The translations under genes were made by a program, and so were the position numbers. Shown here in pieces: positions 1 to 10,485 of a DNA stretch of 35,381 nt. The DNA comes from an uncultured Nitratiruptor sp. GTDB lineage: Bacteria > Campylobacterota > Campylobacteria > Campylobacterales > Nitratiruptoraceae. Under the pieces are notes generated by a model. It was not told where the DNA came from. It made no database searches and was given only the letters and a program-made list of their open reading frames with translations. Within the stretch, counting starts at the first letter, position 1. Every line of letters begins with the position of its first letter. The DNA is taken from assembly GCA_913056105.1 (NCBI GenBank), contig CAJXMB010000004.1:1-35381 (forward strand). The letters are read 5' to 3'.

Positions 1-95
1 AGATCTTCTAATTCTAAAATTTGCTCTTTAATATTTTTTTCAATCTTCTTTTTTCTCTCTAATAACAAATTTTTAAAATAATCTAACTCTAACAT
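1..95 (-). CDS. N-terminus of a possible DksA/TraR-family protein (partial, runs off the left edge)
   Basis: Reverse complement from ATG at 95 reads MLELDYFKNLLLERKKKIEKNIKEQILELEDL..., open to the window edge; resembles the N-terminal coiled coil of DksA-like proteins. Only 31 residues are visible. Confidence 0.45.
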   Translation of the reverse strand, partial: MLELDYFKNLLLERKKKIEKNIKEQILELED

Positions 96-149
96 AACTA
101 TCCTTACCAAAAGTTTTGTGAATTTTATCATATTTTTCTTTTATTTTGA

Positions 150-155
150 TATAAT
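150..155 (+). promoter_or_regulatory. Putative -10 box TATAAT upstream of the yqeY-like gene
   Basis: TTTTGATATAATTTGATT in the dksA-like/yqeY divergent region, T-rich upstream as in Campylobacterota sigma70 promoters. Confidence 0.45.
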
Positions 156-182
156 TTGATTAATTTAATAAGAGGAGAGAAG

Positions 183-629
183 ATGAGTGAACTTAAAAAA
201 AGATTGCAAGAAGATCTAAAAAATGCAATGAAAGAGAAAGATATATTTAAAAGAGATACAATAAGATTTTTGATGAGTGCCATAAAACAGGTTGAAGTAG
301 ATAGTAAAAAAGAGTTAAGTGATGAGGATATTATAAAAATTATTCAAAAAAGTGTTAAACAAAGAGAGGATGCTGCTAAACAGTACAGAGATGCAAATAG
401 AGAAGATCTTTATGAAAAAGAGACCAAGGAGGCTCAATTACTAAAAACATATCTTCCAAAACAGTTAAGTGATGAAGAGCTTGAGAGTGAACTTAAAAAA
501 ATAATTGAAGAGATAGGCGCTAACTCTTTAAAAGATATTGGCAAAGTTATGGGAGTTGCAATGCAAAAACTCTCATATGTTGCAGATGGCAAAAGGATAA
601 ACCAAATAGTTAAAAAGATATTATCTTAA
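183..629 (+). CDS. yqeY: GatB/YqeY domain-containing protein
   Basis: ORF-track protein; likely start is ATG at 183 ([20 protein letters not shown]) after an AGGAGAG ribosome-binding site rather than TTG 156. YqeY-like motifs [15 protein letters not shown] and IGKVMGVAM. Confidence 0.85.
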   Translation: MSELKKRLQEDLKNAMKEKDIFKRDTIRFLMSAIKQVEVDSKKELSDEDIIKIIQKSVKQREDAAKQYRDANREDLYEKETKEAQLLKTYLPKQLSDEELESELKKIIEEIGANSLKDIGKVMGVAMQKLSYVADGKRINQIVKKILS

Positions 630-1430
630 ACCTTTTATCTTTTTAACTTCTTTGGCAATATCTTTTTGCCTCATAAAGTGCTCTCCAATTAAAAATGCAT
701 CTACTCCAATTTTATTAAGTTCTCTAACTTGCTCATGCGAATTTATACCACTTTCTGCAACAATTATCTTTCCTTTTGGAATCAATGGAATCAATCTTTC
801 ACTCAAACTCATATCCATCTCAAAACTCTCTAAATTTCTATGATTGATGCCTATTATATTTGCTCCAGCAAATATTGCTTTAACTAAATCTTTTTTATCA
901 TGAATCTCAACTAAAGCCTCCATTCCTAAATGCCAAGTATATTCTAACAGCTCTTTTAGCTCCTTTCGAGAAAGAGCCTTAGCTATCAATAAAACAAAAT
1001 CTGCTCCATAAACCAAAGCTTCAACAAGTTGATATTTATCAATAATAAAATCTTTTCTTAAAAGTGGCATAGGAACATATCTTCTAACTTGAGTGATATA
1101 CTCAATATCTCCTTTGAAATAGTGTGGTTCAGTCAATATTGAAAGTGCATCTGCCCCACCCTCTTGATACTCTTTTGCAATAGATATTGGATCAAAATCT
1201 TCTCTTATTATCCCTTTACTTGGACTTGCTTTTTTAATCTCAGCAATTACTCTATAAGGATTATCTTTAGTTGATCTTAAAGCACTATCTACTGGCCTTG
1301 GGACAAATGGATTGTAAGCTAAACTTCTCCCAAGCCATTCCAATGGAAACTCTTTTTTTTTCTTCTTTAAATCCTCTTTTGTCTTTTTAATAATCTCATC
1401 TAAAATCAATTTTTTCCTCTCTTTAAACAC
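621..1430 (-). CDS. trpC: Indole-3-glycerol phosphate synthase
   Basis: [48 protein letters not shown]: characteristic TrpC motifs. Confidence 0.95.
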   Translation of the reverse strand: MFKERKKLILDEIIKKTKEDLKKKKKEFPLEWLGRSLAYNPFVPRPVDSALRSTKDNPYRVIAEIKKASPSKGIIREDFDPISIAKEYQEGGADALSILTEPHYFKGDIEYITQVRRYVPMPLLRKDFIIDKYQLVEALVYGADFVLLIAKALSRKELKELLEYTWHLGMEALVEIHDKKDLVKAIFAGANIIGINHRNLESFEMDMSLSERLIPLIPKGKIIVAESGINSHEQVRELNKIGVDAFLIGEHFMRQKDIAKEVKKIKGLR

Positions 1431-2677
1431 TCTTTTATTTTTTCATAATGAAATTTTACCTCTTTGTCATTTAAACCAAGTTTTTTTACAACCCTTTTTA
1501 TTATTTTATAAGCTTCTTTACATTTTTGCTTTTTATAATATCCCCATGCTAAAGAGTCGAGATAGTATGGAGAGTTTGGCTCTTGTTTTAGAGCATCTTT
1601 TATAAGTTTGATTCCTCTGTCAATATCTAAATCATAATCAATATAAAGATATCCAAGATAGTTTAAATATATAGCATTTTTATCTTTTTTAAGAACCTTT
1701 TCTAATTTGTTTGAAACATCTTTTAAAAGTTTTTTATCCTTAACTTTTGAGCTTTCAAATTCAAACATAGCGCTTTTTGCTAAAAAATCAAGTTTTTTAC
1801 TTTTTTGATACAAAGATAGAGCTAACTTTGAAGCCTTTTTATACTCTTTTGTTAATTCATATAACTCAAGCAAAAGCTCATCATTTAATCTATTTTTTTC
1901 TAAAAAGCTTATAGCATCTTCATACTTTTTTTGATAGATATATATTTGAACAATTTTAATTCCAAAAACATCATCTTGATATCGTTTATAAAGTCTTTGA
2001 TAGACATTTAAAAGACTGTTTATATCATTGATTGCTGCATAAAAACTTGCAAGTTTTAAACATACAACTTTTGAGCATCCAAATATTCTACTATGAGTTT
2101 CAAGATATGAGATTGCTTCACTCTTTTTGTTTAGATATAAAAACATTATAGTTGCCATTTTATCAACTATTTCATCACTCTTTTTTATAGCATAAGCACT
2201 TTGATAATATTTTAAAGCCAAATCATACTTTTTTTCGCTCATGTAAATTGATGCTAAAAATTCATAATCTTGTGGTGATTTTGATAGTTTTATAGCTTTT
2301 AGCATATACTTTTTAGCATTTTTTAAATCTTTTTGTAAAAGATATAGATAAGATGTAATTCTAAGAAGCTCTAAACTATTTGGATACTCTTTTAAAAGAG
2401 CTAATGCCTCATTTTGTGCTTTTTTGAAATCTTTTAAAACAATCAAATTTTTTATCTCTTCAATCTTATATTCTACCCTTTTTGTTTTATCATAGAGAGT
2501 ATGAAATAGATTTGTACTATCTTGATAATCTCCTATTTGCCTAAGATAGAGTGCACTCATAATATATCTATCTTCACCTTCAAAAAGTTTTGGACAACAA
2601 CTTCTGCTTTGAGGTTGCTTTATACTGCATCCAGCAAAAAGTAAAATTAAAATTAATATAGTTTTATTCCAGGACAT
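1406..2677 (-). CDS. TPR-repeat lipoprotein
   Basis: Signal peptide with lipobox ([11 protein letters not shown]) followed by repeated TPR-like helices. Confidence 0.8.
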   Translation of the reverse strand: MSWNKTILILILLFAGCSIKQPQSRSCCPKLFEGEDRYIMSALYLRQIGDYQDSTNLFHTLYDKTKRVEYKIEEIKNLIVLKDFKKAQNEALALLKEYPNSLELLRITSYLYLLQKDLKNAKKYMLKAIKLSKSPQDYEFLASIYMSEKKYDLALKYYQSAYAIKKSDEIVDKMATIMFLYLNKKSEAISYLETHSRIFGCSKVVCLKLASFYAAINDINSLLNVYQRLYKRYQDDVFGIKIVQIYIYQKKYEDAISFLEKNRLNDELLLELYELTKEYKKASKLALSLYQKSKKLDFLAKSAMFEFESSKVKDKKLLKDVSNKLEKVLKKDKNAIYLNYLGYLYIDYDLDIDRGIKLIKDALKQEPNSPYYLDSLAWGYYKKQKCKEAYKIIKRVVKKLGLNDKEVKFHYEKIKECLKRGKN

Positions 2678-3039
2678 TCTTTACATACCTCATTAATATA
2701 TTTTTTATCTTTGTATCTATCCCAAAAAGGAAATGTTCTACACTGGGTTGGCCTTACAGGATATATTTGACATCTACAATTTTTTTCATCAAAAAATAGA
2801 CATTGATATTCACCATTAATAACTATCTCTTTAATGCTAAAGCGATATTTTACCTTTTTTAGATAGTTTTTTATAAACTCATCTTTTAAGATTCCTAAAA
2901 AATTTGCAATATTTTCAATCTCCTCTTTATTTACCCATATATATCCACTCTCGCCTCTACAACAGTCGCCTTTGCAACTTTCACAAGCTTTTGGATCAAA
3001 AGCAAAACTAAATCCATCTTTTTTAATTAAATTTTGCAT
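2653..3039 (-). CDS. YkgJ-family cysteine-cluster (zinc/iron-chelating) protein
   Basis: CESCKGDCCRG...CLFFDEKNCRCQIYPVRPTQCRTFPFW cysteine pattern. Confidence 0.85.
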   Translation of the reverse strand: MQNLIKKDGFSFAFDPKACESCKGDCCRGESGYIWVNKEEIENIANFLGILKDEFIKNYLKKVKYRFSIKEIVINGEYQCLFFDEKNCRCQIYPVRPTQCRTFPFWDRYKDKKYINEVCKECPGIKLY

Positions 3040-3749
3040 TTTATACTATGAACTCCTGCTATTTGAAATGCCTTTTGTGCCTCTTTTGAGTATTTACCAT
3101 CTTCAAAAACAATTAAAGGGGCAAATATTTTACATAGAGATTTTGAGCTTTTTTTTGTGTAAATCAAAACTAAACTTGCCTCTTTATCTTTTTTTGGATG
3201 GATAAACTGCATAGCCTCTAATATAAATTTATATCTATCCAAAAGAGATAGAACTCTTTGAATCTGTTTTGCATCATAGCAAAATATAAATGCACCCTTT
3301 GGTTTTAAAATAGTGTTTGCCTTTTTTAATAGCTCTTCAAATGGTAGATGCAAAGAGTATCTACTTATATGAATCTCTTTTTTAGAACTTTTTAAAACAT
3401 TTTCATGATAAAAAGGTGGATTTGAGATTAAAAAATCAAACTTTTTTTCAAAATCTATATCTAAAAAATCACCAATTTTTAAATCAATATTGATTTTGTT
3501 TACTTTAGCATTTAGCTTTGTAAAAAATGCCATTCTTTTTTGTTTTTCAACAGAGGTTAAAGATATTTTAAAATCTTTGGCCACTAAAAGACCTAAAATC
3601 CCTGAACCTGAGCCTATATCTAAAACATTGCCTCTAATATTAAATCTTTTTATAAAACTATATAAAAAAATAGTATCACTATTATAACAATACCCATCTT
3701 CAGGTTGATAGATAATCAAACTACCCTCTTTTTGATATAATTGTATCAA
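3027..3749 (-). CDS. SAM-dependent methyltransferase, TrmN6 (tRNA1Val adenine-N6)-like
   Basis: VLDIGSGSGILGLLVA SAM-binding motif and SNPPFY N6-adenine methyltransferase motif. Start uncertain (TTG 3749 or TTG 3719). Confidence 0.8.
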   Translation of the reverse strand: MIQLYQKEGSLIIYQPEDGYCYNSDTIFLYSFIKRFNIRGNVLDIGSGSGILGLLVAKDFKISLTSVEKQKRMAFFTKLNAKVNKINIDLKIGDFLDIDFEKKFDFLISNPPFYHENVLKSSKKEIHISRYSLHLPFEELLKKANTILKPKGAFIFCYDAKQIQRVLSLLDRYKFILEAMQFIHPKKDKEASLVLIYTKKSSKSLCKIFAPLIVFEDGKYSKEAQKAFQIAGVHSIKCKI

Positions 3750-3750
3750 A
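3731..3750. promoter_or_regulatory. Near-palindrome containing the kdsB -10 (TATAAT 3736-3741) in the trmN6-like/kdsB divergent junction
   Basis: TTTGATATAATTGTATCAAA: 9 of 10 base pairs symmetric. Confidence 0.5.
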
Positions 3751-3764
3751 AATAGAGGTAAAAA

Positions 3765-4475
3765 ATGGTAATTATTCCAGCAAGAGTCGATTCATATAGG
3801 TTTCCAAAAAAGATATTAGCAAAAATTGATAATACTCCTATGGTAATAAAAACAGCTCAAGCGGTTAAAAATATTGATGAGGTAGTAATCGCAACAGACT
3901 CATATGAAGTTATAGATATTGCAAAAAGATACAATTTTAAAGCAATTTTAACAGATAAAAATCACAAAAGTGGAACTGATAGAATCAATGAGGCAGCTTC
4001 TATACTTGGATTAGACAGTGATGAAATTATCATAAATGTTCAAGCAGATGAGCCTTTTATAGAAGAGGATGTTGTAAAAAAGGTATATGAGCTTACAAAT
4101 AAAAACAAAGATTCTAAAGATATTTTAATAAATAGCGCATATAAAATTATAGATAAAAAAGAGGCAATAAACCCAAATATTGTAAAAGTTGTGCTTGATA
4201 GCTGTAATATGGCTCTTTACTTTTCAAGAAGTCTTATACCATATCCAAGAGAAGAGATAGAAAATTTCAAAGGGCATTTAGGAATATATGGTTTTACTAA
4301 AAAGAGTTTAGAAAAGTTTTGCTCCTTAAAATCGGCTCCATTAGAGGATATTGAAAAATTAGAGCAACTAAGAGCCCTCTATCATGGATATAAAATTGCA
4401 ATGGTGGAAGTTGAGAGCAAAAGTATAGGAATAGATACAGTTGAAGATTTAGAAAGAGTTTTAAGAATTAATTAG
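3765..4475 (+). CDS. kdsB: 3-deoxy-manno-octulosonate cytidylyltransferase
   Basis: MVIIPARVDSYRFPKKILAKIDNTPMV, IINVQADEPFI, GIYGFTKKSLEKF: KdsB motifs. Confidence 0.93.
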   Translation: MVIIPARVDSYRFPKKILAKIDNTPMVIKTAQAVKNIDEVVIATDSYEVIDIAKRYNFKAILTDKNHKSGTDRINEAASILGLDSDEIIINVQADEPFIEEDVVKKVYELTNKNKDSKDILINSAYKIIDKKEAINPNIVKVVLDSCNMALYFSRSLIPYPREEIENFKGHLGIYGFTKKSLEKFCSLKSAPLEDIEKLEQLRALYHGYKIAMVEVESKSIGIDTVEDLERVLRIN

Positions 4476-5279
4476 ACTCTCTTTTTGATTTGTAATAGAT
4501 TGCAAAAAGTCAGAAATATTTATAAGTGAGAAAGTAACTAAAAATATCATAAGTCCCGGAAAAAAACTTACCCACCAAGCAATATCTATAACCTCTTTTC
4601 CCTCGCTTAAAATTGAGCCCCAACTCATCTGCGGTGGCAAAATTCCAAGTCCTAAAAAACTAAGTCCAGATTCACTCAAAATTGCTCCCCCTACCCCAAA
4701 GGTAAAACTTACAAAAAATATTGGAGCAATAAGTGGTGTAAAATATTTTAATATTATTTTATATGAAGGAGTTTTTGCGATTTGAAGAATTTTTATAAAA
4801 GGCTTCTTTGTTATAGAAAAACTCTCGCTTCTTATCATCCTTGCGGTTGTCATCCAGCCCGTAATTGATATAACTAAAATCAAAACCAAACTTGAAGCTT
4901 GAATATAACTAACCAAAGCCAAAAGCAAAAAGAAAGTTGGAAATGTTAAAAATAGATCAACAACTATTACAAAAGTTTTATCTACTTTTCCTCTAAAATA
5001 ACCCGCACTAACTCCTGCAATCAAACCTATAAAAGAGGCAATCAACGCACTTCCAACTCCAATGGTTAAAGATACCTTTCCCCCCTCTATAACTCTTGCT
5101 AAAAGATCTCTTCCTAACCTATCTGTTCCAAATGGATGAGAGAGTGATGGTGGAAGCAAAATCAAATCTTGATTTAGCTCATATGGTGATTTGGTATAAA
5201 AAATATCTCCAAAAAAAGATAGTAAAAATATAAAAATCAATATCCCAACACTAAAATATGGAAAATTAGCCCTTTTCAA
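4461..5279 (-). CDS. ABC transporter permease, DppC/OppC family
   Basis: HPFGTDRLGRDLLARVIEGGKVSLTIG and LSESGLSFLGLGILPPQMSWGSIL are typical of oligopeptide/nickel-type permeases; multiple TM segments. Confidence 0.85.
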   Translation of the reverse strand: MKRANFPYFSVGILIFIFLLSFFGDIFYTKSPYELNQDLILLPPSLSHPFGTDRLGRDLLARVIEGGKVSLTIGVGSALIASFIGLIAGVSAGYFRGKVDKTFVIVVDLFLTFPTFFLLLALVSYIQASSLVLILVISITGWMTTARMIRSESFSITKKPFIKILQIAKTPSYKIILKYFTPLIAPIFFVSFTFGVGGAILSESGLSFLGLGILPPQMSWGSILSEGKEVIDIAWWVSFFPGLMIFLVTFSLINISDFLQSITNQKESLINS

Positions 5280-5280
5280 C

Positions 5281-5865
5281 TTATCCCTTATAGTAGCTTA
5301 AAGAGCTTTTTCCAAATTTTTTACTCTTTAAAAGAGTAAAATTACCAATTCTCTTTGGTGTTTCAAGTTTTGTCATATGCTCAACTATTATCATCTCTGC
5401 AGTCTCTTGTGGAATCTTTTGAATAGTTTCAAAAACTCTTTTATAAATCTCCTCTTTTCCCTCTCTAATAGAAAATGGTGGGTCAAAATAGAAATAGGCT
5501 TTTTCTTTCTCTCTTTTTAAAATATCTATAATATCAAAAATCCTCTCAAATGCATCACCAAAAAGCAAAGTTGCACTCTCTTTATCAATATTATCTATAT
5601 TTTTTTTAAGTGTACTGAAAGAGCCTCTGTCTAACTCAATAAAATATGCTTCTTTAGCTCCTCTACTAAGAGCCTCTAATCCAACGCTTCCACTTCCTCC
5701 AAAAACCTCTATAAAATTTTTATCAATAATATCATATTGCAAAGTATTAAATAGAGACTCTCTTAATATACTTTTTGAACTTCTTGTAACCTCTTTTGAT
5801 GGAAGAAGAATCTTTTTCCCTTTATATTTACCGCCAATGACTCTTGTAAAAAGCTCTTTTTTCAA
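5281..5865 (-). CDS. rsmD: 16S rRNA (guanine(966)-N(2))-methyltransferase RsmD
   Basis: [51 protein letters not shown] motifs. Confidence 0.9.
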   Translation of the reverse strand: MKKELFTRVIGGKYKGKKILLPSKEVTRSSKSILRESLFNTLQYDIIDKNFIEVFGGSGSVGLEALSRGAKEAYFIELDRGSFSTLKKNIDNIDKESATLLFGDAFERIFDIIDILKREKEKAYFYFDPPFSIREGKEEIYKRVFETIQKIPQETAEMIIVEHMTKLETPKRIGNFTLLKSKKFGKSSLSYYKG

Positions 5866-5945
5866 CTTTTTTTCCTATTTTTTATGTTAATTTTATCATA
5901 AACTTTTTTTGGATATCATTATACAAAATTACAAAAAGGATACAA

Positions 5946-7175
5946 ATGGCCAAAAAAGAGGTAAAAAAGGTTGTTTTAGCCTATAGCGGAGGGCTTGATA
6001 CATCAATCATTTTAAAGTGGTTACAAGATACCTATAACTGTGAAGTAGTAACTTTTACAGCCGATATTGGTCAAGGCGAAGAGGTTGAGCCAGCAAGAGA
6101 GAAAGCGCTTAAACTTGGAATAAAACCAGAAAATATTTTTATTGAAGATTTGAGAGAAGATTTTGTTAGAGATTATGTTTTTCCAATGTTTAGAGCAAAT
6201 ACAATCTATGAAGGAGAGTATCTTCTTGGAACCTCAATTGCAAGACCGCTTATTGCAAAAAGACAGATTGAGATTGCAAAAGAGGTAGGAGCAGATGCGG
6301 TAGCTCACGGGGCAACAGGAAAAGGAAATGACCAAGTAAGATTTGAGATTGGATATCTATCTTTAAATCCAGATATCAAGATAATTGCACCATGGAGAGA
6401 GTGGGATTTAAATTCAAGAGAGAAACTTTTAAATTTTGCAAAAGAGCACAATATCCCTATTCAAAAACATGGTAAAAAGAGTCCATACTCAATGGATGCA
6501 AATCTTTTGCACATCTCTTATGAAGGTGGAATTTTAGAAGACCCAAACAATGAACCAGAGGAAGATATGTGGAGATGGACAAACTCTCCTGAAAGTGCTC
6601 CTAATGAGCCAGAATATATAGAAATTGAGTATGAAAAAGGAGACCCAGTTGCTATAAATGGCGAAAAACTAACTCCAGCTAAGCTATTAACAAAACTAAA
6701 TGAGTATGGAAATAAACATGGAATTGGAAGAGTTGATATTGTAGAAAATAGATTTGTAGGTATGAAAAGTAGAGGATGTTATGAGACTCCTGGTGGTACA
6801 ATAATGCTAAAGGCTCATAGAGCAATTGAATCAATCACTCTTGATAGAGAAGAGGCTCATCTAAAAGATAAACTTATGCCAAAATATGCTGAACTTATCT
6901 ATAATGGCTTTTGGTTTTCACCAGAGAGAAAGATGCTTCAAGCAGCTATAGACAAAACTCAAGAAAATGTAAATGGAACAGTTAGATTAAAACTATACAA
7001 AGGAAATGTAATAGTTGTTGGAAGAAAATCGCCAAACTCTCTTTTTGCAAAAGAGTTTAGCACTTTTGAAGAAGATAGAGTCTATAATCAAAAAGATGCA
7101 GAAGGTTTTATCAAGCTAAATGCACTTAGATTTATCATCGAAGGCTATGTAAGAAAAAATAAAAATAAAGGATAG
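5946..7175 (+). CDS. argG: Argininosuccinate synthase
   Basis: [54 protein letters not shown]. Confidence 0.98.
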   Translation: MAKKEVKKVVLAYSGGLDTSIILKWLQDTYNCEVVTFTADIGQGEEVEPAREKALKLGIKPENIFIEDLREDFVRDYVFPMFRANTIYEGEYLLGTSIARPLIAKRQIEIAKEVGADAVAHGATGKGNDQVRFEIGYLSLNPDIKIIAPWREWDLNSREKLLNFAKEHNIPIQKHGKKSPYSMDANLLHISYEGGILEDPNNEPEEDMWRWTNSPESAPNEPEYIEIEYEKGDPVAINGEKLTPAKLLTKLNEYGNKHGIGRVDIVENRFVGMKSRGCYETPGGTIMLKAHRAIESITLDREEAHLKDKLMPKYAELIYNGFWFSPERKMLQAAIDKTQENVNGTVRLKLYKGNVIVVGRKSPNSLFAKEFSTFEEDRVYNQKDAEGFIKLNALRFIIEGYVRKNKNKG

Positions 7176-7177
7176 AC

Positions 7178-7624
7178 ATGAAAGTTTTATTGATAAAAGA
7201 TGTAAAAGGTTTAGGAAAAGCTGGAGAGATTAAAGAGGTAAAAGATGGATATGGAAGAAACTTTCTGATTGCAAAAGGTTTTGCAAAACTTGCTACAAAC
7301 GATGTTATAAGAGAGTATCAAGCAGAACAAAAAAGAAAAGAGAAACAAAAAGAAGATGAGATAAAAAGATTAAAAGAGTTAAAAAAGAAGATTGAAAATA
7401 TAAAACTTACTATTAAGCATAAAGTTGGAGCAAATGGAGCCCTATTTGGAGCTATTACCAACAAAGAGATAAGTGAGCATCTAAAAAAAGATTTTGAAAT
7501 TGAAGTAGATAAAAAACATATAGAGGTTCATCCCCCTATTAAACAGACTGGAGAGTTTGAAGTTGAAGTAAAGCTTGGACATGGAATTGATGCAAAACTT
7601 GATTTGATAGTAGAAGGTGAATAA
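7178..7624 (+). CDS. rplI: 50S ribosomal protein L9
   Basis: [34 protein letters not shown]. Confidence 0.97.
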   Translation: MKVLLIKDVKGLGKAGEIKEVKDGYGRNFLIAKGFAKLATNDVIREYQAEQKRKEKQKEDEIKRLKELKKKIENIKLTIKHKVGANGALFGAITNKEISEHLKKDFEIEVDKKHIEVHPPIKQTGEFEVEVKLGHGIDAKLDLIVEGE

Positions 7625-8160
7625 TGTTTGAAGCGACTACAATTTTGGCCTATAGAGATGATAAAATGGCTGTTATTGGCGGAGATGGTCAAGTAACATT
7701 TGGCAATACTGTATTAAAAAGTAATGCAACTAAGATTAGAACTCTTTATAATAATAAAATTTTATCGGGTTTTGCAGGAAGTACGGCAGATGCTTTTAAT
7801 CTATTTGATATGTTTGAGGGAATTTTAGAAAATCAAAAAGGGGATTTGCTAAAGAGTGTAATAGATTTTTCAAAAGAGTGGAGAAAAGATAAATATCTTA
7901 GAAGATTAGAAGCTATGATGATAGTATTAAATAGAAAAAATATATTTATACTAAGTGGAAATGGAGATGTGGTTGAGCCTGAAGATGGCAAAATCGCTGC
8001 TATTGGAAGTGGTGGAAACTATGCACTATCTGCTGCAAGAGCTCTAAGTAGATTTTCAAATCTTGACCCAAAAGAGTTAGTTGAAGAGAGTTTGAAAATT
8101 GCAGGAGATTTATGTATATATACAAATAAAAATATAAAAATACTTACTTTGGAGGATTGA
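7624..8160 (+). CDS. hslV: ATP-dependent protease peptidase subunit HslV
   Basis: [32 protein letters not shown] and [16 protein letters not shown] motifs; directly upstream of hslU. Confidence 0.96.
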   Translation: MFEATTILAYRDDKMAVIGGDGQVTFGNTVLKSNATKIRTLYNNKILSGFAGSTADAFNLFDMFEGILENQKGDLLKSVIDFSKEWRKDKYLRRLEAMMIVLNRKNIFILSGNGDVVEPEDGKIAAIGSGGNYALSAARALSRFSNLDPKELVEESLKIAGDLCIYTNKNIKILTLED

Positions 8161-9491
8161 TGGATTTAACACCAAAAGAGATTGTTAAATATCTTGATGA
8201 ATATATTATAGGCCAAAAAGAGGCTAAGAAGACTATTGCTATTGCCCTTAGAAATAGATATAGAAGAATGCAACTTCCAAAAGAGTTACAAGATGAGATA
8301 ATGCCAAAAAATATTTTAATGATTGGCTCGACTGGGGTTGGAAAGACTGAAATTGCAAGAAGGCTTGCAAAATCTTTTGATCTTCCATTTATCAAAGTAG
8401 AAGCAAGCAAATATACTGAAGTTGGATTTGTGGGAAGAGATGTTGAATCTATGGTTAGAGATTTGGTCGCAGCCTCAATCAATTTGGTAAAGGAGAAGCA
8501 TAAAGAAAAAAATCAAGATTTAATAGAAGATTATGTTAATAAAAAGATTCTTGAAAAACTTTTGCCACCTCTTCCAAAAATGGCAAATGAAAGTAAAAAA
8601 GAGGAGTATCAAAAGAGTTATGAAAAGATGAAAAAGAGGCTTTTAGATGGAGAGCTGGATAATTTAAAAATAGAGATTGAACTTCCAAAAAGTGGACTCA
8701 ATATAGAAGATAGCTCTTTGCCGCCTGAAATCGCAAGAGCACAAGAGTCTATTGCAAAAATTTTCACAATCGGTTTAAAAAAAGAGAGTATCAAAAAAGA
8801 GGTTAGTGTAAAAGAGGCAAGAGAGATTTTAAAAACAGAAGCTAGCGAAAAACTACTTGATATGGAGCAGATTAAGATAGAAGCTTTACAAAAAGCTCAA
8901 AATGAAGGAATAATCTTTATTGATGAGATAGATAAAATTGCAGTCTCATCAAAAGCTCAAGGAAGACAAGACCCAAGCAAAGAGGGAGTTCAAAGAGACC
9001 TATTGCCCATAGTTGAAGGAAGTAGTGTGAATACAAAATGGGGAACAGTTAAGACTGACCATATTCTATTTATTGCAGCTGGTGCTTTTCATGTAAGTAA
9101 GCCCAGTGACCTCATTCCTGAACTTCAAGGAAGATTTCCACTAAGAGTTGAATTAGACTCTTTAGATAAAGAGGCTCTTTATAAGATTTTAACTCTAACA
9201 AAAAATTCATTGATAAAACAGTATCAAGCTCTTTTAAAAGTTGAAGGGGTTGAACTTGTTTTTGAAGATGAAGCTCTAAAAGCTATTGCAAATCTATCAT
9301 ATGAAGCAAATCAAAAAATGGAAGATATTGGAGCAAGAAGACTTCATACAATAGTTGAAAATCTGCTTGAAGATATAAGTTTTGAGGCTGATGAACATAG
9401 AGGTGAGAAAATAATCATAGATAAAGAGTATGTGCACAAAAAACTTGATAATATTATTAAAGATGAAGATGTTGCAAGATATATTTTGTAA
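8160..9491 (+). CDS. hslU: ATP-dependent protease ATPase subunit HslU
   Basis: LTPKEIVKYLDEYIIGQKEAKK, MIGSTGVGKTEIARRLA, FIDEIDKIA. ATG at 8160 overlaps the hslV stop codon (TGATG). Confidence 0.97.
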   Translation: MDLTPKEIVKYLDEYIIGQKEAKKTIAIALRNRYRRMQLPKELQDEIMPKNILMIGSTGVGKTEIARRLAKSFDLPFIKVEASKYTEVGFVGRDVESMVRDLVAASINLVKEKHKEKNQDLIEDYVNKKILEKLLPPLPKMANESKKEEYQKSYEKMKKRLLDGELDNLKIEIELPKSGLNIEDSSLPPEIARAQESIAKIFTIGLKKESIKKEVSVKEAREILKTEASEKLLDMEQIKIEALQKAQNEGIIFIDEIDKIAVSSKAQGRQDPSKEGVQRDLLPIVEGSSVNTKWGTVKTDHILFIAAGAFHVSKPSDLIPELQGRFPLRVELDSLDKEALYKILTLTKNSLIKQYQALLKVEGVELVFEDEALKAIANLSYEANQKMEDIGARRLHTIVENLLEDISFEADEHRGEKIIIDKEYVHKKLDNIIKDEDVARYIL

Positions 9492-9500
9492 AGAGAGTCT

Positions 9501-10376
9501 ATGAAGTCAGGATTTGTTGCTCTTATTGGAAGACCAAATGCTGGAAAAAGCTCTCTTTTAAATTGGTTGCTTGATTATAAAATCGCTTTAGTCTCTCATA
9601 AAGCACAAGCTACGAGAAAGAGATTAAATGCTATTGTTATGCATAAAGAGAGTCAGATAATCTTTATTGATACTCCTGGAATCCATGAAAAAGAGAGACT
9701 ATTGAATAAGTTTATGCTTGAAGAGGCATTAAAAGCTATAGGAGACTCTGATTTAATTCTTTTTTTGTCTCCTGTAAATGACTCTTTAGAGTATTATGAA
9801 AAATTCTTAGAATTAAATAGAAAAAATATACCTCATATTGTAGTTTTAACAAAGATTGATAGAGTTAATAATGCAAAGCTTCTAAAAAAGATAGATGAGT
9901 TTAAAAAGTATCAAGATAGATTTTTAGAGTTAGTTCCTATCTCTATTACAAAAAATATAGGAAAAGAGGAGCTATTAGATACTATAATTAAATACCTGCC
10001 TGAACATCCATACTACTACGACCCTGAACTTTTAACAACCGAGAATATTAAAGATATCTATAAAGAGTTAATAAGAGAGGCTATTTTTGAAAATTTAAGT
10101 GATGAGATTCCATATGAAAGCGATGTATTAATAGAAAAAATCGAAGAAAATCCAAATTTAGATAGAGTCTATGCAACAATAGTAGTAGAAAAGCCTTCTC
10201 AAAAAGGAATAATTATAGGAAAAAATGGAGCTACTATTAAAAGAGTTGGTTTTAATGCTAGAAAAAAACTTGAAGAGTTCAGCCACAAAAAGATATATTT
10301 AGAACTTTTTGTTGCTGTTAAAAGAGGTTGGAGTAAAAATAAAAAATCTCTGCAAGATTTAGGATACATTTTTTAA
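9501..10376 (+). CDS. era: GTPase Era
   Basis: GRPNAGKSSLLNWLL, FIDTPGIHE, and C-terminal KH domain with IIIGKNGATIKRVG. Confidence 0.96.
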   Translation: MKSGFVALIGRPNAGKSSLLNWLLDYKIALVSHKAQATRKRLNAIVMHKESQIIFIDTPGIHEKERLLNKFMLEEALKAIGDSDLILFLSPVNDSLEYYEKFLELNRKNIPHIVVLTKIDRVNNAKLLKKIDEFKKYQDRFLELVPISITKNIGKEELLDTIIKYLPEHPYYYDPELLTTENIKDIYKELIREAIFENLSDEIPYESDVLIEKIEENPNLDRVYATIVVEKPSQKGIIIGKNGATIKRVGFNARKKLEEFSHKKIYLELFVAVKRGWSKNKKSLQDLGYIF

Positions 10377-10427
10377 AAATAGCTTATAAATTTATTGAGA
10401 ACACAAGAGATTTTAAAGTTATTTGCG

Positions 10428-10458
10428 ATATAATTGTTAGAGGTGCCCTTAAATATAT
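10428..10458 (+). promoter_or_regulatory. Putative promoter -10 (TATAAT 10429-10434) plus leader motif TGTTAGAGGTGCCCTTAAAT shared with the murJ upstream region
   Basis: Direct sequence comparison with 34177-34206; lies in the only intergenic gap before the pilus/secretion operon. Confidence 0.6.
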
Positions 10459-10485
10459 AAAAAACTTTTTTATTAAAGTAAGAAT

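Noticed and set aside
1340-1365. T9 run in the 5' part of trpC (minus strand A9) as a switch
   Set aside because: Reading frame intact ([11 protein letters not shown]) and trpC is housekeeping; no evidence of variation.
8144-8482. 112-aa minus-strand ORF within hslU
   Set aside because: Antisense to highly conserved hslU sequence; no family recognised.
10457-10473. ATAAAAAACTTTTTTAT palindrome in the pilus/secretion operon leader as a terminator hairpin
   Set aside because: Perfect symmetry but only a 1-nt centre and all A-T pairs, so a stable RNA hairpin is unlikely; may reflect A/T-rich composition.
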